The position numbers and the translations under genes are program-made. DNA of 64,000 bases from Hyphomicrobiales bacterium (lineage in GTDB: Bacteria; Pseudomonadota; Alphaproteobacteria; Rhizobiales; Rhizobiaceae), in NCBI GenBank assembly GCA_900468625.1, contig UBUL01000030.1, forward strand, positions 56,337 to 120,336, read 5' to 3'. The notes under the pieces are model-generated. The model saw only the letters and a list, made by a program, of their open reading frames with translations. It ran no database searches and was not told the origin of the DNA. This document shows positions 26,077-34,529 of this stretch, in pieces; position 1 is the stretch's first letter, and each line of letters starts with the position of its first letter.

Positions 26077-26306
26077 TGGGCCACGACACCATACTTTCAG
26101 CGACTCTGTTGGGAGCTCCCAACAGTCCAGTGCTTGCTCGATCTCATCTTGTCGCCAGATGTCGTCCTTTCGATCGGGATCGCCAGCACCCCGTGGATTT
26201 TTGGCGTGGCGCCTATAACGGCGCCGTGTTGGGAGCTCCCAACCAACCGCATTTGGTAGTTGAAGCGCAATACCACGGCCGCGGTCTATGGAGGCCTTTG
26301 TCATGA
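26076..26306 (+). CDS. repD: RepD-like small protein spanning the parS sites
   Basis: 76-codon frame filling the gap between repA and repB: its ATG overlaps the repA stop (TGATG) and its TGA overlaps the repB start (ATGA). In Ti plasmids a small gene named repD occupies the same place and contains two RepB-binding sites; here too both parS palindromes fall inside the frame. The translated palindromes repeat LLGAPN and VLGAPN. No domain is recognised, and the frame may matter mainly as the carrier of the sites or for coupling. Confidence 0.65.
   Translation: MGHDTILSATLLGAPNSPVLARSHLVARCRPFDRDRQHPVDFWRGAYNGAVLGAPNQPHLVVEAQYHGRGLWRPLS
26106..26125. promoter_or_regulatory. parS centromere-like site 1 (RepB-binding)
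   Basis: The 20-bp perfect palindrome CTGTTGGGAGCTCCCAACAG contains the repABC parS consensus GTTNNNNGCNNNNAAC. It lies between repA and repB, the place where RepB binds in Ti plasmids for partition and autoregulation. Confidence 0.9.
26228..26243. promoter_or_regulatory. parS centromere-like site 2 (RepB-binding)
   Basis: GTTGGGAGCTCCCAAC is identical to the 16-bp core of site 1, 120 bp downstream, and fits the repABC parS consensus exactly. It lies 60 bp before the repB start. Confidence 0.9.
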
Positions 26307-27316
26307 GCCGCAAAGACGCAATCGACTCATTGTTCCTCAAGAAGATGGCGGTCAGCGAAAAGCCCGTAACGGATAAACCGCCAACGCGCGTGCGCTCTGG
26401 GGCCATTTCCGCAATGGGTTCGTCGCTGCAGGAGATGGCGGAAGGGGCAAAGGCCGCCGCGAGGCTGCAGGATCAACTGGCTTCGGGCGAGGCCGTCGTA
26501 TCTCTGGATCCGTCCATAATCGAAGGCTCGCCAATCACCGACCGGCTAACGACGGACATCGATCCGAAATTTGATCAGCTCGAGGCCAGTATTATGGAGG
26601 ATGGTCAGCAAGTTCCGATTCTTGTTCGTCCTCATCCTGAGGCGACGGGCCGATACCAAATTGTATATGGAAGGCGGCGATTGCGCGTTGCCGCAAAACT
26701 TGGGCGTAATGTTTCCGCCATCGTCCGGAATCTTACCGATCGAGAATTGGTGGTGGCGCAGGGGCGAGAAAATCTTGACAGAGCGGACCTCTCGTTCATC
26801 GAGAAAGCACTATTTGCTCTTCGACTCGAAGACGCGGGCTTTGATCGTGCAACGATCATCGCGGCGCTCTCCACCGACAAGGCTGACTTGAGCCGCTACA
26901 TAGCCGTCGCCAGAAGCATACCAATGACGCTCGCCACCCAGATCGGCCCGGCGTCCAAGGCTGGTCGGTCGCGCTGGGTCGCACTTGCTGAGAGCCTCGG
27001 GAAGGTTTCTTCCATGGACGCAATCGACCAGATTATTGCGTCGGAACAGTTCAGGAATTCAGATAGCGACGCCCGCTTCTTACTTGTGTTCAAGGCAGCG
27101 TCGAAGCCCAGTAACAAAGTTTCTAAGAGAGTGCGGGCTTGGAGTACCCCAAAGGGACGAAAGGCCGCAAAAATCCAAAAGGATGCGCGGCAAACAGCTT
27201 TGATTTTTGACGAGAAGCTGGTGCCCGCTTTCGGCGAGTACGTCGCCGACCAATTAGATCGTCTCTACACGCAATTCCTTGAAACAAACGGAGGAGAAAG
27301 ATCTGACAGGCAGTAA
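26303..27316 (+). CDS. repB: Plasmid partitioning protein RepB (ParB-like)
   Basis: 337-aa centromere-binding protein that loads on parS and works with RepA. ATG 26303 starts MSRKDAIDSLFLKK, the usual RepB beginning. The ParB/Spo0J nuclease-like domain is seen as IMEDGQQVPILVRPHP and YGRRRLRVAAKLG, followed by GRENLDRADLSFIEKALFAL and a helix-turn-helix region around TDKADLSRYIAVARSIP. Overlaps repD by 4 bp; followed by the antisense RNA region. Confidence 0.96.
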   Translation: MSRKDAIDSLFLKKMAVSEKPVTDKPPTRVRSGAISAMGSSLQEMAEGAKAAARLQDQLASGEAVVSLDPSIIEGSPITDRLTTDIDPKFDQLEASIMEDGQQVPILVRPHPEATGRYQIVYGRRRLRVAAKLGRNVSAIVRNLTDRELVVAQGRENLDRADLSFIEKALFALRLEDAGFDRATIIAALSTDKADLSRYIAVARSIPMTLATQIGPASKAGRSRWVALAESLGKVSSMDAIDQIIASEQFRNSDSDARFLLVFKAASKPSNKVSKRVRAWSTPKGRKAAKIQKDARQTALIFDEKLVPAFGEYVADQLDRLYTQFLETNGGERSDRQ

Positions 27317-27366
27317 CGGCCCTATCGCTTCTGAGCGTTGCTCGATCGAACTGGGCCACAGGTAGC

Positions 27367-27425
27367 CGCAAAAGAAAAAGGCCCTCCAAAACGGCGTTCC
27401 GGAAGACCTTCTCTGTAGTATCGCA
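27367..27425 (-). ncRNA. repE: RepABC countertranscribed (antisense) RNA
   Basis: The repB-repC gap encodes on the minus strand a short RNA of about 58 nt. Its 3' end is an intrinsic terminator: arms AAGGTCTTCC/GGAGGGCCTT (10 pairs, two of them G-U, + coordinates 27378-27410), a 13-nt loop and then TTTTCTTTT. A promoter lies just upstream on the same strand. In this plasmid family such a ctRNA binds the repC leader and lowers RepC synthesis, setting copy number and incompatibility. Confidence 0.8.
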
Positions 27426-27431
27426 GCTAAG

Positions 27432-27460
27432 AGAATCGCATTTCCAGGAATCTCAGTCAA
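27432..27460 (-). promoter_or_regulatory. Candidate promoter of the antisense RNA
   Basis: On the minus strand TTGACT (27460-27455) is followed after 17 bases by GATTCT (27437-27432). Initiation about 7 bases later would give an RNA ending at the terminator near 27367, the expected size for repABC ctRNAs. Confidence 0.6.
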
Positions 27461-27528
27461 GAGTCCCGTGAGGGAAAAACGTCGTGTTGGCGAGCGGATT
27501 TCTTTTGCCTAACGAAAGGTAAAGGGAA

Positions 27529-28848
27529 ATGCAAGCACACGTCTCAACGACGCCCTTTGGGCGGCGGCCGGTGTCGCTCGGCCAAATTTCAAGTCAGATG
27601 TCGGCAAAGGCTGTGGAGCCTAGCGCGAACGCGAACAAATGGCATGTATTCCAGAATATCCGGGAGGTGAGGGAACTCCTCGGCGCCACGGATCGCTCGC
27701 TTGCGATCCTCAATGCCTTGCTGACCTTCCATCCGGAAACCACCTTCACCGGCGATGCCGAACTCATTGTATGGCCCTCGAACGAGCAGCTTGCAGCGCG
27801 TGCCAATGGCATGCCGGCAACGACATTGCGCCGACACATCGCGGTGCTCGTGGATTGCGGCCTGGTCATCCGACGCGATAGCCCAAACGGCAAACGCTTC
27901 GCCCGCAAGGGCAGGGGAGGCGAGATCGAACAAGCTTATGGCTTCGATCTGTCGCCAATCGTGGCCAGGGCTGAAGAATTCAAGGACATGGCTGAGACGA
28001 TGCAGGCCGAAAAGAAGGCCTTTCGTGTTGCAAAGGAGCGGCTGACGCTGCTGCGTCGCGATATTGTAAAGCTGATCGACGCGGGGATAGAAGAACGGGT
28101 TCCCGGCAATTGGGGCAGGGTGCAACAGACGTATCAGTCGATCATGAACAGACTGCCGCGCTCTGCGCCTCGCCAGCTCGTTGACGATATCTGCATCGAT
28201 CTCCACGCGCTCTACACGGAAATCCGTGACGTATTGGAATCCTTCGCAAAAACACAGATTCCGGTCTCCAATGAGTCCCATTCCGGTCGCCACATACAGA
28301 ATTCAAAACCAGACTCTATTTCTGAATCTGAACATAGCATTGGAAAAAAAGAAGAAGCTGGCAGCACGGTGGAGGAAACCGATAACGTACGGAGCTTGCC
28401 GAAACGGGAATTGCCTTTGGGGATCGTTCTGGATGCCTGCCCAGGAGTAAGGGAACTTGCCCAGGGTGGCGAAATCCGCCATTGGCGCGATTTTCGGGCA
28501 GCGACGGAGCTTGCGCGGCCGATGCTGGGAATCAGCCCGAGCGCTTGGCGAGATGCCTGCGAGGTTCTGGGCGAGCAGCACGCCGCGATCACACTGGCCG
28601 CAATCTACCAGCGGGCTAACCAGATTGGTTCCGCCGGAGGATACTTGCGCAGCCTGACAGACCGAGCCCGGGAGGGTAAATTCTCGACTTGGCCGATGGT
28701 CATGGCGCTATTGCGGACCAAGCTTGAGGCGCAGAAGGTGAGGGGTAACGATCGGGGGGCCAGCCTGGATGATCCGGCGGGGAGCGGTTCGGGTCTGCGT
28801 GCGTCGGACGCCCTGCTGAGAAGCGTCAACAGGGCGAGACCGCTATGA
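27529..28848 (+). CDS. repC: Plasmid replication initiator RepC
   Basis: 439-aa initiator, the only protein strictly needed for replication in repABC plasmids; the origin is thought to lie inside repC itself. Family features seen: the N-terminal FQNIREVRELLGATDRSLAIL and LLTFHPETTFTG, the helix-turn-helix region LAARANGMPATTLRRHIAVL, and the C-terminal EIRHWRDFRAATELARPMLGISPSAW. An A+T-rich stretch around 28280-28360, which interrupts the otherwise GC-rich gene, is a candidate unwinding region. AAAGGGAAA precedes the ATG. Confidence 0.96.
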   Translation: MQAHVSTTPFGRRPVSLGQISSQMSAKAVEPSANANKWHVFQNIREVRELLGATDRSLAILNALLTFHPETTFTGDAELIVWPSNEQLAARANGMPATTLRRHIAVLVDCGLVIRRDSPNGKRFARKGRGGEIEQAYGFDLSPIVARAEEFKDMAETMQAEKKAFRVAKERLTLLRRDIVKLIDAGIEERVPGNWGRVQQTYQSIMNRLPRSAPRQLVDDICIDLHALYTEIRDVLESFAKTQIPVSNESHSGRHIQNSKPDSISESEHSIGKKEEAGSTVEETDNVRSLPKRELPLGIVLDACPGVRELAQGGEIRHWRDFRAATELARPMLGISPSAWRDACEVLGEQHAAITLAAIYQRANQIGSAGGYLRSLTDRAREGKFSTWPMVMALLRTKLEAQKVRGNDRGASLDDPAGSGSGLRASDALLRSVNRARPL

Positions 28849-28989
28849 GGACTGCTTCTGGCTCCGTTCCCGAATGATGATGTCGCAGCCAGCCGAGCGC
28901 AGTCCAGTCTCCTGCGCTTCCGTCGCTTGTTCGTCCGTCGATAAACGCGTGTAGCCGATCAGACTGGCTTGTTTGGTCGCTCGGGTCAT
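28843..28989 (-). pseudogene. Truncated serine recombinase (resolvase/invertase) N-terminus
   Basis: A 48-codon frame converging on the repC end reads MTRATKQASLIGYTRLSTDE, then QETGLRSAGCDIIIRERS before TAG. This is the start of a resolvase catalytic domain (compare the family pattern IGYARVST-DQ and L-AAGC), including the nucleophilic Ser17. The remaining catalytic and DNA-binding parts are absent, so this is a remnant cut off at the repC boundary. The stop overlaps the last codons of repC. Confidence 0.75.
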
Positions 28990-28997
28990 CGACCAGC

Positions 28998-30089
28998 CTA
29001 AGCAGGGCGGCGGTCGCGGAGAAGCGTCAGCAGGGCCGGATTGATGTAAAGGTTCTCGCGTCCCGCCTTCACCTCCTGAAGCAAGCCGTTATCGGTGAGT
29101 GCCTTCAGGTAGACGGATGCCGCCTGACGTTTTGCGATGCCGGCCTGCACAAGATCGCTAATGCGGCAGTACGGGTTGACGAAAATCACTTCAGCCAGCT
29201 CCCGTGTGTAGAGTTTCGGGAGATCGCGGCGAATTCGTTCAGCGGTCTGATCGAGCAGATCGCGAATGGCGCGAATACGTGCTGTTGACCAGTCCGCTGT
29301 CTCTCGTACAGCTTCGAGCATGTAGAGAATCCACTCCTCCCAGGAGCCTTGCGTGGTGACGGCAAGAAGCCGATCATAATAGGCGCGCTTGTTGCCGATG
29401 ATATATCGGCTGAGGTAGAGGACGGGGATGTCAAGCAGGCCTTTATCGACCAGATAGAGGAGGTTGAGGACGCGACCTGTGCGGCCGTTGCCATCTATGA
29501 AGGGGTGGATAGCCTCAAACTGGTAGTGCATGACAGCCAGTCGGACCAAAGGGTCGATTTCTTCGGCCTCGTGAATGTAGCGTTCCCAGTTTGCAAGCTT
29601 GCTCCGGAGCAATTCCTGTCCTTCCGGCGGGGTGTAGATGACCGTGCCAGTAGCCTCGTTCATCAGTGCTGTGCCAGGCGTTGAGCGGATGTCGAGATCA
29701 ACGCCCTTGATCCTGCGGCAGACAGCGACAGCCGTTGACGTTGATACCGGGCGCTCTCTGAGCGACTGAAACCCCTCGCTTAGAGCCGTGCGATAACGAA
29801 GCGCTTCCTTCGTTGCAGGATCGGCCTGACCTCCTGGCTCGTTGGCGAAGCGGAAAAGCCGGTCGGTCGTGGTGACAATATTCTCTATTTCCGAGCTTGC
29901 CTGCGCCTCAAGCAGTGGGATCGAGTTGATAAGGACAGACTGGTTGGGTATGAGCTGCCCTGAGACGCGGAGTTCAGCCAGCGAGGCCCTTGCTGCGATG
30001 CATGCCTTGAGCACGGCCTTTGTTTCGACGTCCTCTCGGGGCGGTAGAGACGGAAGATCGTTATAGGGGCGATCAGGGCGGAACGTCAT
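28998..30089 (-). CDS. Fic family protein (probable AMPylase/nucleotidyltransferase)
   Basis: About 363 aa. The Fic active loop HPFIDGNGRTGR is intact at about 195-206, with catalytic His195. An N-terminal inhibitory motif of the (S/T)xxxE(G/N) type is seen as SSEIEN (about 65-70), so it is probably a self-inhibited class II Fic protein. A winged-helix segment (ISDLVQAGIAKRQAASVYLKAL) sits near the C-terminus. ATG 30089 is preferred to an upstream TTG at 30098. No antitoxin gene adjoins; three TGTCGA-type dyads upstream suggest tight transcriptional control, perhaps by the winged helix. Confidence 0.93.
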   Translation of the reverse strand: MTFRPDRPYNDLPSLPPREDVETKAVLKACIAARASLAELRVSGQLIPNQSVLINSIPLLEAQASSEIENIVTTTDRLFRFANEPGGQADPATKEALRYRTALSEGFQSLRERPVSTSTAVAVCRRIKGVDLDIRSTPGTALMNEATGTVIYTPPEGQELLRSKLANWERYIHEAEEIDPLVRLAVMHYQFEAIHPFIDGNGRTGRVLNLLYLVDKGLLDIPVLYLSRYIIGNKRAYYDRLLAVTTQGSWEEWILYMLEAVRETADWSTARIRAIRDLLDQTAERIRRDLPKLYTRELAEVIFVNPYCRISDLVQAGIAKRQAASVYLKALTDNGLLQEVKAGRENLYINPALLTLLRDRRPA

Positions 30090-30110
30090 GTCGGTCAATC
30101 CTCATTTTGC

Positions 30111-30187
30111 CGACATGTCGCATTGGATATGTCGATGGCATCGACACGTCAGTAGTTTATGTCGATGAAAGTTGATTCTATCGACAT
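30111..30187. promoter_or_regulatory. Cluster of TGTCGA/TCGACA dyads upstream of fic
   Basis: Three dyads share one half-site: CGACATGTCG (30111-30120), TGTCGATGGCATCGACA (30130-30146, 8-bp arms around one base), and ATGTCGAT with ATCGACAT (30159-30166 and 30180-30187). They begin 22 bp before the Fic start codon and fit a multi-site operator. Confidence 0.65.
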
Positions 30188-30439
30188 ATTATGGGGCCTG
30201 CAAGTCGACTTCCAAATGCAGAAGATATGGATAAACGATTGTTTGAAAACATCTCTGGACCCCTCTCCGCAGTGACAAAGGCCAGCATGTCGAACCCGGG
30301 ACGCGAATCCCGTTGAATTGGGTAAGTAACTAGAGGTCGCAAATGAAATCAATGTTCTAGTTACTGTATGGTTGTAAAGAAGTTTGCGAGCAGAGAAGAA
30401 TCGGGCCATCCTCCGACAATCGCAAATAAGTAGTCCTTC
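30188..30439. other. Gap between fic and hamA; inverted repeat inside
   Basis: Together with the fic operator region this is a 350-bp stretch between divergent genes. It contains 10-bp arms AGTAACTAGA (30325-30334) and TCTAGTTACT (30356-30365) about 75 bp before hamA, a possible operator or attenuator for the Hachiman operon. No coding frame in it is supported. Confidence 0.5.
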
Positions 30440-31246
30440 ATGACGCCAACACATATAAAATGGCTCCACAAAACAGACGAAGTGCTTAAAACCGCAGACG
30501 GTGCAATGGTGGAGGTCTGGGAGCTCAACCATGAGGAGGACCCCGCTGTCCTGTCAGCCTGGGCGAAGCATTTCCGGCAGCATTACTGCCTCGATGAGGA
30601 GCTTGCTGATCTTGTTTCAGGAACGGGAAAGTCGAATGCCGAGTTCCTGACCGAGATCAAGTTTCCGAGCGCCAAGGTCGGGACAGGGCCAGCTACGCGA
30701 TCCGGTGACTTTGGAGAAATTCTCGTTGCTGACTACATCGAGTTCGTTCTCGGCTACTGGTGCCCTCGTGAGCACCGCTACGAGGACCGCATCAACGCTA
30801 ACGTCTCGGATAACGGCACGGACGTGGTCGGCTTTCGCTTTGCCGGTGAAAAGCCGAGTCTGAAGGACGAACTTTTTGTCGTAGAGTCCAAATCCGGACT
30901 GCGTCCGACCACTGAGAATCGACTTCAAACGGCCGTCAACGATTCTGCAAAAGATCGCCTGCGAGAGGCAATGACGCTCAGCGCCCTGAAAAAGAGGCTG
31001 CTTCGCAAGAATCGGGACTCCGCCCTCAAGGTCGAAAGGTTTCAAAACGAGGCCGATCGACCTTTCACACGATGGAGTGGGGCGGTCGCGGTCCTCGATA
31101 CGGAAACGGCATCGAAAATGGAACTGGAGAAGACGCGGGTTTCAGACCACCCCAACAAGGACAACCTGAAACTCGTCGTGATCAAGGGCATTTCGATGAT
31201 GGATCTCGTGCACGCGCTCTATGAAAGGGCAGCCAATGAAGCCTGA
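30440..31246 (+). CDS. hamA: Hachiman anti-phage protein HamA (DUF1837)
   Basis: 268-aa effector of the Hachiman defence system. The DUF1837 region shows GDFGEILVADYIE, then NGTDVVGF and ELFVVESKSG, giving acidic residues and a Lys arranged as in a restriction-endonuclease-like core. In Hachiman, HamA is a nuclease held in check by the helicase HamB, which releases it on sensing damaged or phage DNA. The gene overlaps hamB. The start codon has only a weak ribosome site (AAGTAG). Confidence 0.9.
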   Translation: MTPTHIKWLHKTDEVLKTADGAMVEVWELNHEEDPAVLSAWAKHFRQHYCLDEELADLVSGTGKSNAEFLTEIKFPSAKVGTGPATRSGDFGEILVADYIEFVLGYWCPREHRYEDRINANVSDNGTDVVGFRFAGEKPSLKDELFVVESKSGLRPTTENRLQTAVNDSAKDRLREAMTLSALKKRLLRKNRDSALKVERFQNEADRPFTRWSGAVAVLDTETASKMELEKTRVSDHPNKDNLKLVVIKGISMMDLVHALYERAANEA

Positions 31247-34200
31247 TGCAGTTGCACGACAAGTCCTCTCAACCGTTCGAGCAACGGCAAAAATGCACGA
31301 ATTCCGTGTCGCTGTGGAGGACTTCATCGAGCTGCGGCGCGACCCTGCCTCGCTCTATTCTCTGGCGGTCGGAATCCTTGGAGATGCTGCGGGCGCTGTC
31401 GCCGATCATTTTGTCGAACCGGGGACGAGCGCCCGTCCTCCTACCTGGGCGGAGGATACATCGATCGATGAGAATGTTCGGTTTGCCGCGACCTTCTTCG
31501 ACTCTTATCTTGAGGCAAGGTTAGACGGCAGCATCTCCGCCGAATTTTCGCTGCTATGTGCGGCAGCCTATTATCTTTCCGACGCGATCGGAAACGCTGT
31601 GGTGATAGTGAAGCGTTCAGATGAGCCTCCCGCTGACCTTGGAGGCGGACTAGCGCTTCTCGCGAGCAGGATCCTGCAGAATCGACTGGATCCGATCGAC
31701 GCAGAAATCTTTCACTCGACATTCGCAAATCGCCTGCTCGAGCTGGTCCGCGCACATTACGCCCTTCAGGACGAGGACGAACGCGCGATTCCGGAGCTCT
31801 GTGGCGAGCTTCGTGAGATGCTGTATGAAATCGGAACCGACCGCGAGGTCCTTTACGCCGATATTGTCACCGCAATATGCGCGGGTAAAATCCAGAACTC
31901 GTCGCGCAACAAGCTTCCACCAGCTTCAGGATTGCCCCTGACTGCCTGGTCGCCGGCGCTTACGAAGCCGGGCTTCCCGATAGAACTCTGGCCAGCACAA
32001 CGGCGTATCTGTGATGCCGATCTGCTAAACGGGCGCTCTGCCGTCATCCAGATGCCAACAAGTGCCGGAAAGACGCGAGCGACGGAACTTATCATTAGGG
32101 CAGCGTTTCTTTCCGGACGGACTTCCCTCGCGATCATCGTCGCGCCATTTAAGTCGCTCTGCCACGATATTCGCTCAGATCTCGTAAGAGCCTTTCAGGG
32201 CGAGAATATACTCATGGACGAAGTTTCGGATTCCTATCTGATGGACTTTGGAATTGAGCAGCTTCTCGCCCAAAACAGCGTTCTGGTCATCACGCCGGAG
32301 AAGTTGCTCTACATGCTGCGTCGGGCCCCTGATCTGGCCGAGAGAATCGGACTGATTGTTTACGACGAGGGTCATCAGTTCGAGGGTTTCACTCGCGGGC
32401 CAACCTACGAGCTTCTCCTTTCGTCGCTTCGAATGATGCTAAAGCCTGCTGCGCAAATCGTTTTGATTTCCGCGGTGATTGGAAATGCGGAGCAGATTGC
32501 CGATTGGTTGATTGGAGACGCTTCTGCGATCGTTGGCGGAAAGGGTCTTCTGCCGACTGCAAAGAGCATTGCTTTCGCGAGCTGGCAGAAAGAGCGGGGA
32601 TGGCTTAGGTATGTGAACCCGTTGGATCCCGATGAAGACGAGTACTTCGTTCCCCGAATTATTGAAGAACTTCCACTCGAAAAGAAGAGTAAGCGGGAAC
32701 GCGATCGAGTCTTTCCGGACCGCAATCACCCTGCGGAAATCTCGGAGAGTGTCGACATCGGGTTGTACCTCGCGCTGCACCTCGGGAGCAACGGGAGTGT
32801 GGCATTGTTTTGCGGCCAAAAGGCCAGCGTGTCGAAGGTCTCCTGGCGCGTGGTCGATCTGTTCACGCGAAAGGTCGAATTGGAGAAACCGAGCGCTTGG
32901 TCTGATCAGCAAGAGCTAGACCGCCTTGCTAACCTAATTGCCAGCAATCTCGGTAACGACGCCGACGTCGTCGGTGCAAGTCGCTTGGGAGTTCTTTCCC
33001 ATCACGCAAGCACGCCACACGGCATTCGCCTCTGTGTCGAACATGCGATGAAGGCAGGTCACGCACGGATCGTCGCCTGTACGTCGACGCTAGCCCAAGG
33101 CGTGAATTTTCCGATCAAATATTTGGTGGTGACTGCCACCCAGCAAGGCAAAGAGAAAATCAAAGTCCGCGACTTTCACAATCTCATGGGTCGAGCAGGT
33201 CGCGCAGGCATGCATACGGAAAGCAGCGTCATATTCTCCGCGCCCCCGATCTACGACGAGCGAGGAGACGACTATAAGAACTGGCGTTGGGAGGCTGCAA
33301 AAAAGCTACTAGATCAGGACGGTGCTGAACCCAGTCAGAGCAGTATCCTCCAAATTTTTGACGACTACAAACAGACAGCTGGCACCCCGATCGTCCTTAC
33401 CTTCGATCTCGCTGATGAGAATTTAGCCTTCGCGGACGAGGCTGCGATCGAGTTGATTGTCGCGGAAGTCCTCAAGCAGTTTCCAAATGTAAGTGCCTCG
33501 GAGCTCAGAGATTATTTACATGGGAGGGCGAGGGCGATTCAAAGCATAGCGATGTACCTCGCTCAACATATCGACTTCGAAGCGGAAGATGCCATTGATG
33601 CCGCCGAGCGATTGGCCGCAAACACTCTGGGCTATCATCTCGCTGATGAAACAACACGACCTCGCGTGATTGCGCTCTTTCAAGCGACGGTCAAATCGAT
33701 CCAGAGCAATACGGATGCCGCTTATCGCTTGCTGATCAAGAAGTCCCCACTTCCGCCAGCTGCGCTTCGCAAACTCAGCGCGTGGGTCGAAGCGAGCACC
33801 GAGCAGCTGACTGCAGCCGTTAAAGAAGGAACACTGTTGCCGCTTTTGATAGAGCAAGCGCTCCCACTGGCTTCAGCAAAATCGCTGTCGGCGTTGAGCG
33901 ATGCAGCAGTCATCCCCACCATTCTATCGGCATGGACCGATGGAAAATCCTTCGCGGAAATACGACAGATCCTTGTCAACGATGACATCCGTGTGAGCGG
34001 AGATCATGCCACCGCCGATCACATTGTAGCAATATGCGAGGATGGATTTGGTTATCATGTCGCCATGATTTTGGCCTCGGTCGTGGACCTGCTTGAAACG
34101 ATTGAGCCAGAGCTAGTCGACGCCACGACGCTTATTCAACGGCAAGTAAAAAATGGACTTCAGACAGAATCCGCGCTTGCATTCTACGAGGCGGGCTTTG

Positions 34201-34364
34201 CGGACCGAGTGATCGCGCAATTACTTGCTGAAGCGTTTCCAACTGTGAACGATCGTTATGGCGCCAAGGTAGCTTGCAGAGACAATATTGGGATGGTTGC
34301 AGCGCTACTAGAATCATCCCCAGAATATTTCCGAGGAGTAGCTCACGAGCTGGCGAGCATGTGA
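31236..34364 (+). CDS. hamB: Hachiman DEAD/DEAH-type helicase HamB
   Basis: 1042-aa superfamily 2 helicase. Walker A MPTSAGKTRA (Lys at about 279), DEGH box (about 377-380), a motif III-like ISAVIG, the motif V-like AQGVNFPIKYLVVT and motif VI HNLMGRAGRAG are visible; large N- and C-terminal regions are helical. ATG 31236 is chosen over 31221 because AAAGGG precedes it; the start overlaps hamA by 11 bp, so HamA and HamB are co-translated. It probably senses DNA ends or lesions and controls HamA. Confidence 0.92.
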   Translation: MKPDAVARQVLSTVRATAKMHEFRVAVEDFIELRRDPASLYSLAVGILGDAAGAVADHFVEPGTSARPPTWAEDTSIDENVRFAATFFDSYLEARLDGSISAEFSLLCAAAYYLSDAIGNAVVIVKRSDEPPADLGGGLALLASRILQNRLDPIDAEIFHSTFANRLLELVRAHYALQDEDERAIPELCGELREMLYEIGTDREVLYADIVTAICAGKIQNSSRNKLPPASGLPLTAWSPALTKPGFPIELWPAQRRICDADLLNGRSAVIQMPTSAGKTRATELIIRAAFLSGRTSLAIIVAPFKSLCHDIRSDLVRAFQGENILMDEVSDSYLMDFGIEQLLAQNSVLVITPEKLLYMLRRAPDLAERIGLIVYDEGHQFEGFTRGPTYELLLSSLRMMLKPAAQIVLISAVIGNAEQIADWLIGDASAIVGGKGLLPTAKSIAFASWQKERGWLRYVNPLDPDEDEYFVPRIIEELPLEKKSKRERDRVFPDRNHPAEISESVDIGLYLALHLGSNGSVALFCGQKASVSKVSWRVVDLFTRKVELEKPSAWSDQQELDRLANLIASNLGNDADVVGASRLGVLSHHASTPHGIRLCVEHAMKAGHARIVACTSTLAQGVNFPIKYLVVTATQQGKEKIKVRDFHNLMGRAGRAGMHTESSVIFSAPPIYDERGDDYKNWRWEAAKKLLDQDGAEPSQSSILQIFDDYKQTAGTPIVLTFDLADENLAFADEAAIELIVAEVLKQFPNVSASELRDYLHGRARAIQSIAMYLAQHIDFEAEDAIDAAERLAANTLGYHLADETTRPRVIALFQATVKSIQSNTDAAYRLLIKKSPLPPAALRKLSAWVEASTEQLTAAVKEGTLLPLLIEQALPLASAKSLSALSDAAVIPTILSAWTDGKSFAEIRQILVNDDIRVSGDHATADHIVAICEDGFGYHVAMILASVVDLLETIEPELVDATTLIQRQVKNGLQTESALAFYEAGFADRVIAQLLAEAFPTVNDRYGAKVACRDNIGMVAALLESSPEYFRGVAHELASM

Positions 34365-34529
34365 TTTTGTACAGGGGGCGCCACACCTTTTTAAATCCAC
34401 TCGGTATAGAAACTCTGGCACGTGTCCTCGCTGCGAAGTTGCGACTCCGCGATACCGTAAATTCACTTCCGAATCGCTAACCAAATTGGCTGGTTTTCGT
34501 TCGCGCCGCCCCCCTGCCGTAACAGCGCA

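Noticed and set aside
26061..26306. Longer repD frame from ATG 26061
   Set aside because: The ATG at 26076 overlaps the repA stop and fits coupling better; the extra five codons lie inside repA.
27317..27528. Protein-coding frame in the repB-repC gap
   Set aside because: The region is fully explained by the antisense RNA, its promoter and terminator, and the repC leader.
30280..30330. tRNA-like pieces (TCGAACCC...GAATCCC)
   Set aside because: No acceptor or anticodon arms can be built around them, so no tRNA gene or attachment-site remnant is claimed.
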